DNA of 64,000 nt from Arthrobacter sp. Hiyo4 (GCA_002370555.1 AP014718.1:1426001-1490000); one strand, 5' to 3'; positions 44,401 to 53,901 are shown, numbered from the stretch's first letter. The notes: generated by a model not told the origin, from the letters alone. Translations and numbers: made by a program.

Positions 44401-44911
44401 ACGTCCCAGCTGGTGGCGGAGCTGATTGGCCGGAAGGTCACCGGCTGGAGCATGCCCCGCGGTGAACGTCCGCGGACCTACCCGCACCACGCCCGCGGGG
44501 TCCGGTGATTATCCTCGCCGATGAATTTGCCGGCTCCGACGGTGACATCATCACCCAGGTCTCCAAGCTGCGGGGCATCGGCCCGGTGATCGGCACGCGC
44601 ACGTGGGGCGGTGTGGTGGGGATCGACAACAGGTTCTCCCTGGCCGACGGCACCGGCGTGACCCAGCCGCGGTACGCCACCTGGTTCGGTGGCGGCGTGG
44701 GCTGGTCCGTGGAAACTACGGCGTGGATCCTGACATCGAGGTGCTCTACCCGCCGCACGCATATGCCGCAGGCAGGGACCCCCAGCTGGAATACGGGATC
44801 GGTGCGCTCAAGGAAATGATCCAGGAGCTGCCCACGGACAAGCCTCCGGTCCGCGAAGGCTACCGCCGCCTGAAGCCTGCGCCGCTTCCGGCCCGCCGGC
44901 ACGGCGAATAA
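41428..44911 (+). CDS. Tricorn-like protease (heavily frameshifted)
   Basis: Tricorn is a large cytoplasmic serine peptidase that trims oligopeptides, first described downstream of the proteasome. The N-terminal propeller starts YFRFPHVHGDLVTFVAEDDVW and carries repeated beta-propeller strands (FTPDGKRLVWT, FLSDHEGYGNLYSV, WSPDSQWLAWSEP, FTPDGKFLAFLSNR). A C1 helical domain has DEAWRLQRDFFW, the catalytic His lies in GTSHAYVR (near 43850), a PDZ domain has AGDVVLAIDGVPL (near 44030), and the nucleophile lies in ADEFAGSDGD (near 44525). About eleven bases are missing (near 42383, 42593, two near 42725, 43139, 43222, 43240, 43832, 44026, 44498, 44715). The corrected length is about 1165 residues, normal for the family. 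Confidence 0.9.
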
Positions 44912-44937
44912 GGCCGGCCCGGCGCCTACAGAACGAC

Positions 44938-44983
44938 GAAGGCCCTGCTCCTCCCGGTTAGTCCGGGCCGGGGCAGGGCCTTC
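44938..44983. terminator. Terminator after tricorn gene
   Basis: GAAGGCCCTGC pairs with GCAGGGCCTTC (11 bp) around a G/C-rich loop with its own small stem. It lies 27 bp after the tricorn stop in a convergent gap with the OsmC gene, so it may serve both. It is followed by TCAATTT rather than a clean T run. Confidence 0.7.
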
Positions 44984-45039
44984 TCAATTTCAGGAGCCTT
45001 CAGCGTTCATAGCGAACGCGCGGCAGCGGCCTGGCTGGA

Positions 45040-45468
45040 TCAGGACTGCAGGGTCGCGTCCAAGGTGATGTCGATGCTGGCCAGCGCGCCGGAAACCGGG
45101 CAGCCAACCTTGGCTTCGGCGGCGATCTTCTGGAATTCCTCTTCGGAGATGCCGGGGATCTTGGCGGACACCGTCAGGTGGCTGCCGGTGATGCCTGTGC
45201 CCGGCACGAAGGTGACGTCCGCTTTGGTGTTGATTTCCTCGGGTGCATGGCCTGCCTGGGCAAGCATGTTGCTGAACGCCATCGAGAAGCAGCTCGCGTG
45301 GGCTGCGGCGATCAGTTCTTCCGGGCTGGTTTTGCCCTCGGCGGCTTCGGTGCGTGCCTTCCATGTAACCTCAAATGTGCCCAGGCCGGAGCTGTCCAGC
45401 GTGGTCTGACCCGACCCCGTCATCAGGTCGCCGTTCCATACTGTGTGTGCGGTGCGTGTTGCTGCCAT
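45040..45468 (-). CDS. OsmC/Ohr family protein
   Basis: The intact protein of about 142 residues (MAATRTAHTVWNGDLMTG) belongs to the OsmC/Ohr peroxiredoxin-like family, which reduces organic hydroperoxides. The resolving and peroxidatic cysteines are placed as expected: HASCFSMAFS and KVGCPVSGAL. It contains PEELIAAAHASC. Length and spacing fit the OsmC subgroup (YhfA/OsmC) more than Ohr. ATG 45468 follows GAGGAG; an ATG two codons earlier (45474) is also possible. It has no obvious partner gene nearby. Confidence 0.92.
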   Translation of the reverse strand: MAATRTAHTVWNGDLMTGSGQTTLDSSGLGTFEVTWKARTEAAEGKTSPEELIAAAHASCFSMAFSNMLAQAGHAPEEINTKADVTFVPGTGITGSHLTVSAKIPGISEEEFQKIAAEAKVGCPVSGALASIDITLDATLQS

Positions 45469-45641
45469 GTCCACTCCTCAAAGTCGGTTCCAACCGGGAC
45501 CGGCTGTTGCCTGGCCCCGCCGGTTCCAATCCTAGGGATTGAGCGGCGGCCGTGCACAGGGTGTCCGCTCTCAGTGGATTGTGACTATGCAACCCAGCCG
45601 CCTGGCGGCTGCGTGGCGGTCACCGCTTGGCCGTTAAACAG

Positions 45642-45679
45642 CGACGGCGCCGCACCCCAGAGGGGGAGTGGCGCCGTCG
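45642..45679. terminator. Hairpin after the small membrane-protein gene
   Basis: CGACGGCGCC (45642-45651) pairs perfectly with GGCGCCGTCG (45670-45679), loop rich in C then G and able to extend the stem. It follows the 45697-46050 gene on the - strand by 17 bp. No strong T run. Confidence 0.6.
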
Positions 45680-45696
45680 TGTGGTTCAGCCGGCGA

Positions 45697-46050
45697 TCAG
45701 TTCCAGATGGTGGCGATGGCGATGTTGACCAGGGCCAGTCCGCCGACACCGTGGGCGAGCCCGGTGGAAACCGGTTCACCCTTCTTGACCTTGCGGGAGC
45801 CGATCACGGCCAGCACGGCGACGGCGATGCCGATGGCGAACTTGATGCCGAGCTTGAAGTAGTTGGGGTCGGAGTCGGGCATCATGGGGAGCACGCCCAT
45901 CATCGCGACGCCGGTCAGCAGCTGCAGAAAGGCGCCGTCACGCTGGCGCGGGTGGACGGTGGGCTCCTTGATCGTGGCGATCCAGTACCCCACGATCATT
46001 GCTGCGCCGACGATGTGCAAGAACACCAGGATGCTGAACACGATAGTCAT
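45697..46050 (-). CDS. Small four-helix membrane protein with a BlaI-type box upstream
   Basis: I cannot name the family. The intact 117-residue protein has four hydrophobic segments: residues 3-25 (IVFSILVFLHIVGAAMIVGY, containing a His), 40-57 (AFLQLLTGVAMMGVLPMM), 66-85 (LGIKFAIGIAVAVLAVIG) and 95-117. The first helix with FLHIVGAAMIVGY resembles heme- or copper-associated membrane proteins such as CopD/DUF2269 types, but this is a weak likeness. A TTCTAC-N5-GTAGcA box overlaps its putative -10 (TAGAAT), linking it to the BlaI-like regulator beside cydA. Confidence 0.72.
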   Translation of the reverse strand: MTIVFSILVFLHIVGAAMIVGYWIATIKEPTVHPRQRDGAFLQLLTGVAMMGVLPMMPDSDPNYFKLGIKFAIGIAVAVLAVIGSRKVKKGEPVSTGLAHGVGGLALVNIAIATIWN

Positions 46051-46071
46051 GGCACCAGCTTAGCCAGTAGA

Positions 46072-46088
46072 TTCTACGTCGCGTAGCA
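46072..46088 (-). promoter_or_regulatory. BlaI-type operator copy, one mismatch
   Basis: TTCTAC-GTCGC-GTAGCA differs at one base from the three perfect TTCTAC-N5-GTAGAA sites beside cydA. It lies 22 bp before the ATG of the small membrane protein and overlaps TAGAAT on the - strand, a plausible -10. Confidence 0.6.
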
Positions 46089-46127
46089 AAGCCACGCGGG
46101 GCGCGTAGGCACACCTTCTTTAAACGG

Positions 46128-46183
46128 ACGACGGCGGTGCACGCCTTCCGGTGGTTTCCCACCGGCGCGTGCACCGCCGTCGT
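46128..46183 (-). terminator. Strong hairpin after sucB
   Basis: A 17-bp stem (ACGACGGCGGTGCACGC with GCGTGCACCGCCGTCGT) encloses a second small stem (CCGGTGG/CCACCGG). It follows the sucB stop by 17 bp on the - strand. There is no long T run, but stem strength and placement support termination. Confidence 0.75.
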
Positions 46184-46200
46184 GCTGTTCTGGCTTGGGG

Positions 46201-47892
46201 CTAGAGTCCCAAGTCGGCCTCGAAGGCGCCTTCTTCAAGGCGGGCCTTCAGGGTCTGGAGGAAGCGGCCTGCATCCGCGCCGTCCACCAGGCGGTGGTCG
46301 TACGTCAGGGACAGGTACATCATGGAGCGGATGGCGATCGAGTCGTCACCGTTCTCATCGGCCACCACCACGGGGCGCTTGACAATGGCGCCGGTGCCGA
46401 GGATGCCCACCTGCGGCTGGTTGATGATCGGGGTATCAAACAGCGCCCGACCGAGCCGATGTTGGTGATGCTGAACGTTCCGCCGGACAGTTCGTCCGGG
46501 CCGATCTTGCCGTCGCGGGTACGCCCGGCAACGTCGGCGATCTTGGCGGCCAGTCCGGCCAGGTTCAGATTGCCGGCATCGGAGATGACCGGAACCAGGA
46601 GGCCCTTGTCGGTGTCCACTGCGATCGCCAGGTGCTCGGCGTTGTGGTATGTGATCTCCTGCTTGTCCTCGTCGTACGCAGCGTTGAGCTTGGGGTGCTG
46701 CTTGAGGGCCTCGGCCACGGCCTTGGCGATGAACGGCAGGAAGGTGAGCTTGACGCCGTTCTGGGCCAGGAAGGAGTTCTTGGCCTTCAGGCGGAGCTTG
46801 GCCACCTTGGTCATGTCCACTTCGTGCACCTGTGTGAGCTGCGTGGAGATTTCGAGGGATTCGCGCATACGGCGGGCAATGACCTGGCGGATGCGGGGTG
46901 CCTTCTGCGTGGTGCCACGCAGCGAGGAGGCAGCCGGCCCGCGGCAGCGGCGGACGGCTTGGCCGGTGCTGCGGCAGCGGGAGCGGCCTTGGCTTCTGCA
47001 GCGGCGAGGACGTCCTGCTTGCGGATGCGCCCACCGACGCCGGTGCCGGACAGTGATGCGACGTCCACGCCGTGCTGGTTGGCCAGCTTCCGGACCAGGG
47101 GCGTCACGTAGCCGGATTCGCCGCCGGCGGCAGGCTCGGCTGCCGGTGCCGGGGCTGAAACAGGTGCCGGTGCTGCTGCGGCAGGTGCTGCCGGAGCATG
47201 CTCTGCCTTGGGTGCTTCGGGTGCCGGTGCCGCTGCGGGTGCCGGTGCGGCAGGCGCGGCGGCAGGTGCCGGCGCTGCTGCTGGTGCCGGTGCGGAGGCT
47301 GCAGGGCTGCTGCGCCGGAGCCGATGACGGCGAGGACGGCGCCAACTTCGGCGGTTTCGTCTTCGTTGACACGGATTTCCTGCAGCGTTCCCGCGACGGG
47401 GGACGGGATTTCGGTGTCAACCTTGTCCGTGGATACCTCCAGCAGCGGTTCGTCCACTGCAACGGTGTCGCCCACAGCCTTCAGCCAGCGGGTGACGGTT
47501 CCTTCGGTGACGCTTTCGCCAAGTGCCGGGAGGGTGACGTCGTGGCTTTCGCCGTCCGCTGCGGCGGGTGCAGCCGCTGCGGGGGTTTCTGCGGCCGGGC
47601 TTCTGCAGCCGGTGCGGCGGGGCTTCCTCGGCCGGTGCTGCCGCTTCGGGGCTGCGCCGCCGCCGATGCGGACCAGGGGAGCGCCTACTTCGGCGGTCTC
47701 GTCTTCGGCTACGAGGATTTCCTCGATGATGCCGGCAATCGGAGAGGGGATTTCGGTGTCTACCTTGTCGGTGGAAACCTCGAGCAGCGGTTCGTCCACC
47801 TCTACCCGGTCACCTACCTGCTTGAGCCAGCGGGTGACGGTTCCTTCGGTGACGCTCTCACCGAGGGCGGGCAAGTTAACGGATTCAGACAT
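46201..47892 (-). CDS. sucB: 2-oxoacid dehydrogenase E2, dihydrolipoyl acyltransferase SucB-like (frameshifted)
   Basis: E2 carries acyl groups on lipoyl arms and passes them to CoA. Two lipoyl domains each have the lipoylation motif [12 protein letters not shown] (residues about 42 and 170). Ala/Pro-rich linkers separate them from a peripheral-subunit-binding domain ([15 protein letters not shown], near 47100) and the catalytic domain ending [15 protein letters not shown], with the HxxxDG active site. Bases are missing near 47652, 47627, 47605, 47306, 46940 and 46455; the first three are close together, so the frame recovers by itself. The corrected length is about 566 residues. In actinobacteria this E2 type is the shared SucB/DlaT for pyruvate and 2-oxoglutarate complexes. 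Confidence 0.9.
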
Positions 47893-48017
47893 GTCGTCCC
47901 CGTTCTCCTTATTGATCTTTTGTGCGGATGATGGCTGGCTTGTTCGAGCTTAGTGCACCCGGCGGATCACGCCGGGCGCACCAAACCCTGATGTCATGCG
48001 GTAGGACGGGGAGGCTG

Positions 48018-49400
48018 TTAGCCGTGGAGGGCTTTGCCTGCGAGTGCAAGGTGGGCTTCACCGAGGGACTCGTTCTGCGTCGGGTGGGCGTGCACGAGCT
48101 GTGCAACGTCCTCCGGGTAGGCTTCCCAGTTCACGATGAGCTGGGCTTCGCCGATCTGCTCGCCCATGCGGGCGCCGATCATGTGAACGCCCACCACCGG
48201 TCCGTCCTTCTGGCGGACCAGCTTCACGATGCCGCTGGTGCCCAGGATGGAGCTCTTGCCGTTTCCGGCCAGGTTGTATTCCTGGGTTTCCACCTGGTCC
48301 TCGCCGAACTTCTCCTTGGCGCCCTTTTCGGTGTAACCAACCGTCGCGATTTCCGGTTCGGAGTAGGTGACCTTGGGGATGTTGACATCCTCGACGACCA
48401 CCGGCTTCAGGCCGGCGATTTCCTCGGCGACGAAGATGCCCTGCTGGTAGCCGCGGTGCGCCAGCTGGACGCCGGGGACGATGTCGCCGACGGCGTAGAC
48501 GTTGCCCACGCCGGTGTGCAGGCGCTCGTTGGTGATGACGAAGCCGCGGTCGATGGTGACGCCGGCATCCTCGTAGCCAAGGTTGGCGGTGACAGGACCG
48601 CGGCCCACTGCAACGAGGAGGAGGTCGGCTTCGAACGTCTTGCCGTCCACCAGCGTGACCTTGACGCCGTCGTCGTTCTGCTCCACGCCCTGGAAGAAGA
48701 CGCCGGTGGAGAATTTGATGCCGCGCTTCTTGAACGCCCGCTCGAAGTTCTTGACGATGGTCGCGTCCTCGTTGGGTACGAGCGAGGGCAGGCCTTCGAC
48801 AATGGTCACGTCGACGCCGAAGGACTTCCAGACCGAAGCGAACTCGACGCCGATCACGCCGCCGCCCAGGATGATGGCGCTCTTGGGGATGTAGTCCATG
48901 GTGAGGGCTTCGTCGGAGGTGATGACCTTGCCGCCGATTTCCAGGCCAGGCAGCGTGCGGGAGTAGGAACCCGTGGCCAGCACGATGTTCTTGCCCTTGT
49001 ACGCCGTGCCGTTGACAGTGACGGTGTCCGGGGCCGTGAGCTTGCCTTCGCCCTCAATGACGGTGATGCCCTTGGACTTGATCAGCCCCTGAAGTCCCTT
49101 GAACTTGCCGGCTATGATGCCGTCTTTGTAAGCGTTGACAGCGGTGATGTCGATGCTGTCCAGGGTGACGTTCACGCCATACTTGGCGGAGTCACGGGCG
49201 TGGTCGGCCAGTTCGGCCGAGTGCAGCAGTGCCTTCGTGGGGATGCAGCCGTTGTGCAGGCAGGTGCCGCCCAGCTTTCCCTTCTCCACGAGGCCGACGG
49301 TGAAGCCAAGCTGAACGGCCCGCAGGGCGGTGGCGTATCCGCCGCTGCCGCCACCGAGTACCAGGATGTCGAATTCTTGCGCAGTTGCCTGATCGGCCAC
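48018..49400 (-). CDS. lpdA: Dihydrolipoyl dehydrogenase (E3)
   Basis: This FAD enzyme reoxidises the lipoyl groups of E2 with NAD+. The intact protein has the N-terminal FAD loop ILVLGGGSGGYATAL, redox disulfide GGTCLHNGCIP (CxxxxC), NAD loop AIILGGGVIGVEFASV, YAVGDI near residue 310, and the C-terminal catalytic His-Glu motif HAHPTQNE. I chose GTG 49400 (protein VADQATAQEFD), preceded by GAGGGAG; an upstream in-frame start at 49445 is less likely. The gene is upstream of sucB on the same strand with a 125-bp gap. Confidence 0.95.
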   Translation of the reverse strand: MADQATAQEFDILVLGGGSGGYATALRAVQLGFTVGLVEKGKLGGTCLHNGCIPTKALLHSAELADHARDSAKYGVNVTLDSIDITAVNAYKDGIIAGKFKGLQGLIKSKGITVIEGEGKLTAPDTVTVNGTAYKGKNIVLATGSYSRTLPGLEIGGKVITSDEALTMDYIPKSAIILGGGVIGVEFASVWKSFGVDVTIVEGLPSLVPNEDATIVKNFERAFKKRGIKFSTGVFFQGVEQNDDGVKVTLVDGKTFEADLLLVAVGRGPVTANLGYEDAGVTIDRGFVITNERLHTGVGNVYAVGDIVPGVQLAHRGYQQGIFVAEEIAGLKPVVVEDVNIPKVTYSEPEIATVGYTEKGAKEKFGEDQVETQEYNLAGNGKSSILGTSGIVKLVRQKDGPVVGVHMIGARMGEQIGEAQLIVNWEAYPEDVAQLVHAHPTQNESLGEAHLALAGKALHG

Positions 49401-49512
49401 TAAAACGCTCCCTCGCGTGAACGATGACGCGAGCGTACGCATCATCTGGTCTTGGAACTTGTACTGCCGTGATTATGCCAGCAGGTAAGTTCTCTTGCAT
49501 TTGTGACTACCG

Positions 49513-49534
49513 TGGTTCACCTTAGCGAACCACT
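49513..49534 (-). promoter_or_regulatory. Inverted repeat upstream of lpdA
   Basis: GTGGTTC (49513-49519) and GAACCAC (49528-49534) form a 7-bp inverted repeat with an 8-nt spacer, 113 bp before the lpdA start. It may be a dimeric regulator site; no family was recognised. Confidence 0.4.
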
Positions 49535-49583
49535 TATCCATGCTCCACCTTGCCGCAGTGTTTGTGGAGCGCTTGTGGCGAGT

Positions 49584-49650
49584 GTCACGCGGCCGTGTGG
49601 CCAAGGGGCCACGGCACGTCCTGCAGCGGCAGGACAAACAGCCGCGTGAC
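49584..49650 (-). ncRNA. Possible three-way-junction RNA between pepA and lpdA
   Basis: Outer stem GTCACGCGGC (49584-49593) with GCCGCGTGAC (49641-49650) is perfect over 10 bp. It encloses two arms: 49594-49613 (CGTGTGGCC with GGCCACG, one bulge) and 49618-49635 (GTCCTGC-AGCG-GCAGGAC, 7 bp). The 67-nt element lies in the 282-bp gap between pepA and lpdA. No T run follows on either strand, so a plain terminator is less likely than a leader structure or stability element. Structure was read by eye. Confidence 0.4.
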
Positions 49651-49682
49651 AACTTAACTGAAAAGGTCAGCGATCCGTGGGG

Positions 49683-51207
49683 TCAGACGGCGGCGGCCAG
49701 GACGTCTTCCACGTATGCCACCAGCGTGCGGACCGTGCAGCCCGTGCCCTGCTTGTGGGTGTAGCCGTAGGGGCTCCCGTTGTTGAATGACGGGCCGGCG
49801 ATGTCGATGTGCGCCCAGGGGATCTGCTCCCGTCCTTGCCCTTGCCCACAAACTCGCGCAGGAAGACGGCAGCCGTCATCATGCCGCCGTGGCGTTCGCC
49901 GATGTTGGCGAGGTCGGCCACCTGGGAGTCGATGCTCGGGCGCAGCTCTTCCGGCAGCGGCATGGGCCACACCAGCTCGCCTGCACGGTCGGCGGCGGCC
50001 TTGAGCGGGGCGGTGACGCTGTCCGAGCCCATCACGCCGGCGGTCCTGTTGCCAAGGGCGATGAGCTGCGCACCGGTGAGGGTGGCGACGTCGATGATGG
50101 CGTCAGGGTATTCGAGGCTCGCCGCGACGATGCCGTCTGCCATGACCAGTCGGCCCTCGGCATCGGTGTTCAGCACCTCAACGGTCTTCCCGCCGAACAT
50201 GGTGAGAACATCCGCCGGCCGTGAGGCCGCACCGGAGGGCATGTTTTCTGCGATGCAGAGCCAGGCGGTCGCCTTCACCGGCAGGCCAAGTCCCGCGATG
50301 GCCAGCACAGTATTAAGGACGACGGCGGCGCCCGCCATGTCGCTCTTCATGTCACCCATGCCAAGGGCCGGCTTGATCGAAATTCCGCCGGTGTCGAACG
50401 TGATGCCTTTGCCCACCAGGGCGATTTTTGCGGTGGCCTTTGCGGGGGCGTATTCGACCTTCACCAGGCGGGGCTGTCGCGTGGACCCCTTGCCCACGCC
50501 CATGATGCCGCCGAAGCCTTCTTTTTCGAGGCGCTTTTCGTCCCAGACCGTGACCTTAACAGGCAGGCCCTTGGCCAGTTCCCTGGCGGCCTCGGCGAAG
50601 GATTCGGGGTAGAGGTGGCTGGGCGGCTGGTTGACCAGGGACCGCGTGGCGTTGACGGCTTTGCCGATCAGGCCTGCCCGCGTCAGGGCAGAGCGCAGCG
50701 CATCATTGGCGGCAACGTCCGTGTAAATCACTGCGTTGCGGACCGGATCCTTCAGCCCGTCGTTGGACGACCGGTACTCGGTGAACGAATAGGCTCCCAA
50801 GGCGGCACCTTCGGCGACTGCCGCGACGTCGGCGACTCCCGCCGTCGGGAGCGCGAGGACAACGGTGGGCAGGCCGCTGAGCTGGCGGACGGCGGAACCC
50901 GCGGCTCGCCGCAGGGCCTCTTCGGTCAGCGGGCGGCCAGCGGCCACCTTGCCGACGCCGGCGAGGACCAGGACCCCGGAACCCGTTTCCGGCAGGCCGG
51001 GCAGCCGGACCACCTGGTCAGCGGCGCCGGTGACACCCAGGACCTTCAGGGAGTCTGTGAGCGCTTCAGCCGATTTTGCGGTCAGCGGATTCTCAAGCAG
51101 GACGGGCCGTCCGATCCTTGTCCCACGCCGATGACAACGGCGTCACTGGGGGTCCTCTTCAGGTCCTTGGCGAGGGTACTAAGGTTAATTTCAGTATTCT
51201 TGACCAC
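49683..51207 (-). CDS. pepA: Leucyl aminopeptidase (M17) (frameshifted)
   Basis: M17 aminopeptidases are hexameric two-metal enzymes that release N-terminal residues from peptides. The GTG at 51207 starts VVKNTEINLSTLAKDLKRTP. The C-terminal catalytic domain has LVGKGITFDTGGISIKP (metal Lys and Asp), MKSDMAGAA, AENMPSGAASRPADVL, the signature NTDAEGRLVMADG, and ATLTGAQLIALG. Bases are missing near 51110 and 49831; corrected, it ends LVAYVEDVLAAAV at the stop 49683-49685, about 508 residues. It may serve peptide turnover together with the tricorn-like protease, an inference from function only. Confidence 0.94.
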
Positions 51208-51465
51208 GGGGTAAGTCCTCAATTCTCGAAAAGGCTGTTCGCGCTGGTATGGATGTCAGGCGCACGGCCATGGAAATCCGGCGGCCGTCCGATCGGGACG
51301 TCGCCGGAGGGCCGGTACCCGTCCGGCGGGCCATTCACGATCGTAGCCGCTGCGGGCCGCGGCAGCGGAATCTCCTGAGACCTGCGCCACACCCGCTGGC
51401 GGAATTCAGGGGTGCCTGGCCGCGTTGTACAAGATATTCACCCGACTCCTTGGAAGGACGACGCC

Positions 51466-52403
51466 GTGCTTGAACGGATTTCCGGTTCCCTGCTGGACCC
51501 CGATGCGCTCTATGCGAGCAACATCGAGCTGTTCCACAGCCCGGCGCTCCGCGGGCTGAACCTGGTGATGGGTTTCACCGGCTTCGCTGATGCTGGCCAC
51601 GTGGTCAAGCAGATCAATGCGGAGCTGCTGGACACCCTCGACGCCGAGACGGTGGCGGTGTTCGACGCCGACCAGCTCATCGACTACCGGTCGCGGCGGC
51701 CCACATCTCCTTTGTGGAGGATCACCTGCAGGACTATCAGCAGCCGAAGCTGGCGCTGTACAAGCTGACGGACGGGCTCGGCAGCCCCTTCCTGCTGCTG
51801 GCCGGTTTTGAACCTGACCTTCAATGGGAGCGGTTCGCGCGCGCCGTCGTCGGCATTGTCGAAAAGCTGGACGTGAACCTCGTGACCTGGATCCACTCCA
51901 TTCCCATGCCGGTGCCTCACACGCGCCCGGTGGGTGTGACCGTTCACGGCAACCGTCCGGAACTGATCGAGGGAATCTCGGTCTGGAAGCCCACCGTTGA
52001 CGTTCCGGCGGCCGTGGGCCACATTCTGGAGCTGCGGCTGATGGAAGCCGGGCGCAATGTTGCCGGCTACGTGATCCACGTTCCGCACTACCTCGCTGAG
52101 GCGGAATACCCGCCGGCCGCCGTAGCCGGACTCGAATTCCTCGGTGCCGCGACGTCCCTGATGTTACCGGCGGACCGGCTGCGCGAAGCGGGTCGGGAAG
52201 TGGGCCGCCAGATCGCCGAGCAGGTGGCCGCCTCCGAAGATGTGCAGCAGGTGGTCACCCGGCTGGAGGAGCGGTACGACGAGAAGGCCGAAGGCACGGT
52301 CAGGCGCTCCCTCCTGGCCGATGAAAATGACGAACTGCCCAACGGGGACGAGCTGGGCGCGGCAGTGGAGGCTTACCTGGCCCGCGAAAACCCGCACCCG
52401 TAG
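51466..52403 (+). CDS. PAC2 family protein (frameshifted)
   Basis: PAC2 proteins share the fold of proteasome assembly chaperone 2; in actinobacteria their function is unknown. The protein from GTG 51466 reads VLERISGSLLDPDALY. LVMGFTGFADAGHVVKQ, the FDADQLIDYRSRRP segment, LLAGFEPDLQWERFA and SIPMPVPHTRPVGVTVHG follow, then a helical, charged C-terminus (EERYDEKAEGTVRRSL). One C is missing near 51700. The corrected length is about 312 residues. It is divergent from pepA. No ribosome site is clear. Confidence 0.83.
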
Positions 52404-52460
52404 ACCGCCCCGCAGCGTCCGCCAGGCAGACGCTTGCCCAGGTCCGGGAAGCAGCCCGGG

Positions 52461-52466
52461 CATAAT
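52461..52466 (+). promoter_or_regulatory. -10 hexamer for probably leaderless MFS gene
   Basis: CATAAT ends five bases before GTG 52472, spacing compatible with a leaderless start. Confidence 0.4.
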
Positions 52467-52471
52467 GAGGG

Positions 52472-53820
52472 GTGACTGCACCCCGAGCCTGGCTGATCTG
52501 GACCATCGGCATCTTCGCCTACCTTGTGGCCGTCTCCCAGCGCACATCATTCGGTGTGGTGGGACTTGAGGCCACCGAGCGGTTCCATGCCGGCGCGTCC
52601 GCCATCTCCTTCTTTACGGTGCTGCAATTGCTGGTCTACGCCGGCCTGCAGATCCCTGTGGGCCTGCTGGTGGACAGATTCGGCTCGCGCGCCATGATTG
52701 CCGGTGGGGCCGTACTGATGGGTCTTGGCCAGCTCCAGTTGGCCTTCGCCGACACCATCCCCGGCGGTGTGGCGGGCGGGTTCTGGTGGGCGCCGGGGAC
52801 GCCATGACCTTTATCTCCGTGATCCGCCTGATTCCGTTGTGGTTCGCGCCGGCCAGGGTTCCCCTGGTCACCCAGCTGACGGGCATGTCAGGCCAGCTCG
52901 GGCAGCTTTTCAGTGTGCTTCCCTTCGCCTTTGTCCTGCATTCCTTCGGCTGGACCTCCGGTTTCCTGATGCTCGCGGGAATGGCGGCCGTGGCGGTTGT
53001 CCTGGTGCTGGTGCTCTTAAAGGATCACCCGCCCGGTGCGCCCGCGCCGCAGACGCGGCAGGGGTTGAAGGCCACGGGCGCCTCGCTCGCGCGGGCCTGG
53101 CGCCAGCCGGGTACCCGGCTGGGGATGTGGAGCCACTTCACCATCCAGTTCAGCGGCACCGTCTTCGCCATGACCTGGGGATATCCGTTCCTGATCTCGG
53201 GGCAGGGCCTGGATGCCGGAACCGTGGCCGGCCTCATGACCTTGTACGTTGCGGCGGCGATGGCGGTGGGCCCCTTCATTGGGCAGTTCGTCTCCCGTCA
53301 CCCGCTTCGCCGGTCAACGATGGTCCTGCTCATCGCCGGCGCCACCGCCGCTGCGTGGGCCGCGGTGCTGCTGATGCCTGGCCGTTCCCCGCTATGGCTG
53401 CTGGGGTGCCTGGTGGTCGTCCTCGCGATCGGGGGGCCAGGATCGATGATCGGGTTTGATTTCGCGCGGACGTTCAATCCGGCGCACAGGATCGGTACCG
53501 CAACGGGCATCGTGAATGTGGGCGGCTTCATCGCGGCCCTCGTGGCCATCTTCCTGATCGGCCTGGTGCTCGACGTCCTGCTGGCCATCGGCTATTCCGG
53601 CGGCGTCCTGTACGGGCTTGAACCGTTCCGGATCGCACTCAGCGTCCAGTTCCTGCTGCTGGGCTTTGGCGCCGCCATGACGATTGCCTGTCGGCGCAAA
53701 GTGCGGCGCCAGATGGCAGCACAGGGTGTTGTGGTGCCGCCGCTCCTTCGGGCCATGGCGCAGCAGCGGCGGGCGAACCTGGCCCAGCGTCGCCAGCCTT
53801 CCGGGTCCAAGGACCGCTGA
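52472..53820 (+). CDS. MFS family transporter (frameshifted)
   Basis: This is a 12-helix major facilitator with the nitrate/sugar-phosphate-like signature VDRFGSRAMI between helices 2 and 3. Hydrophobic segments run through the protein (LIWTIGIFAYLVAVSQRTSF, VLQLLVYAGLQIPVGLLV; later GPFIGQFVSRHPLRRS and GIVNVGGFIAALVAIFLIGL). One base is missing near 52775; the corrected sequence continues VLVGAGDAMTFISVIRL. The corrected length is about 449 residues. The substrate cannot be inferred. The cytoplasmic C-terminus is basic and Gln-rich. Confidence 0.87.
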
Positions 53821-53901
53821 GACTCGTCCCCACAGGGTCGCTTGTCCACATGGCACAAGTTTTTTCCGGCGCGCGTTGCCGCATGAGCCAAGACTTGGAT
53901 C

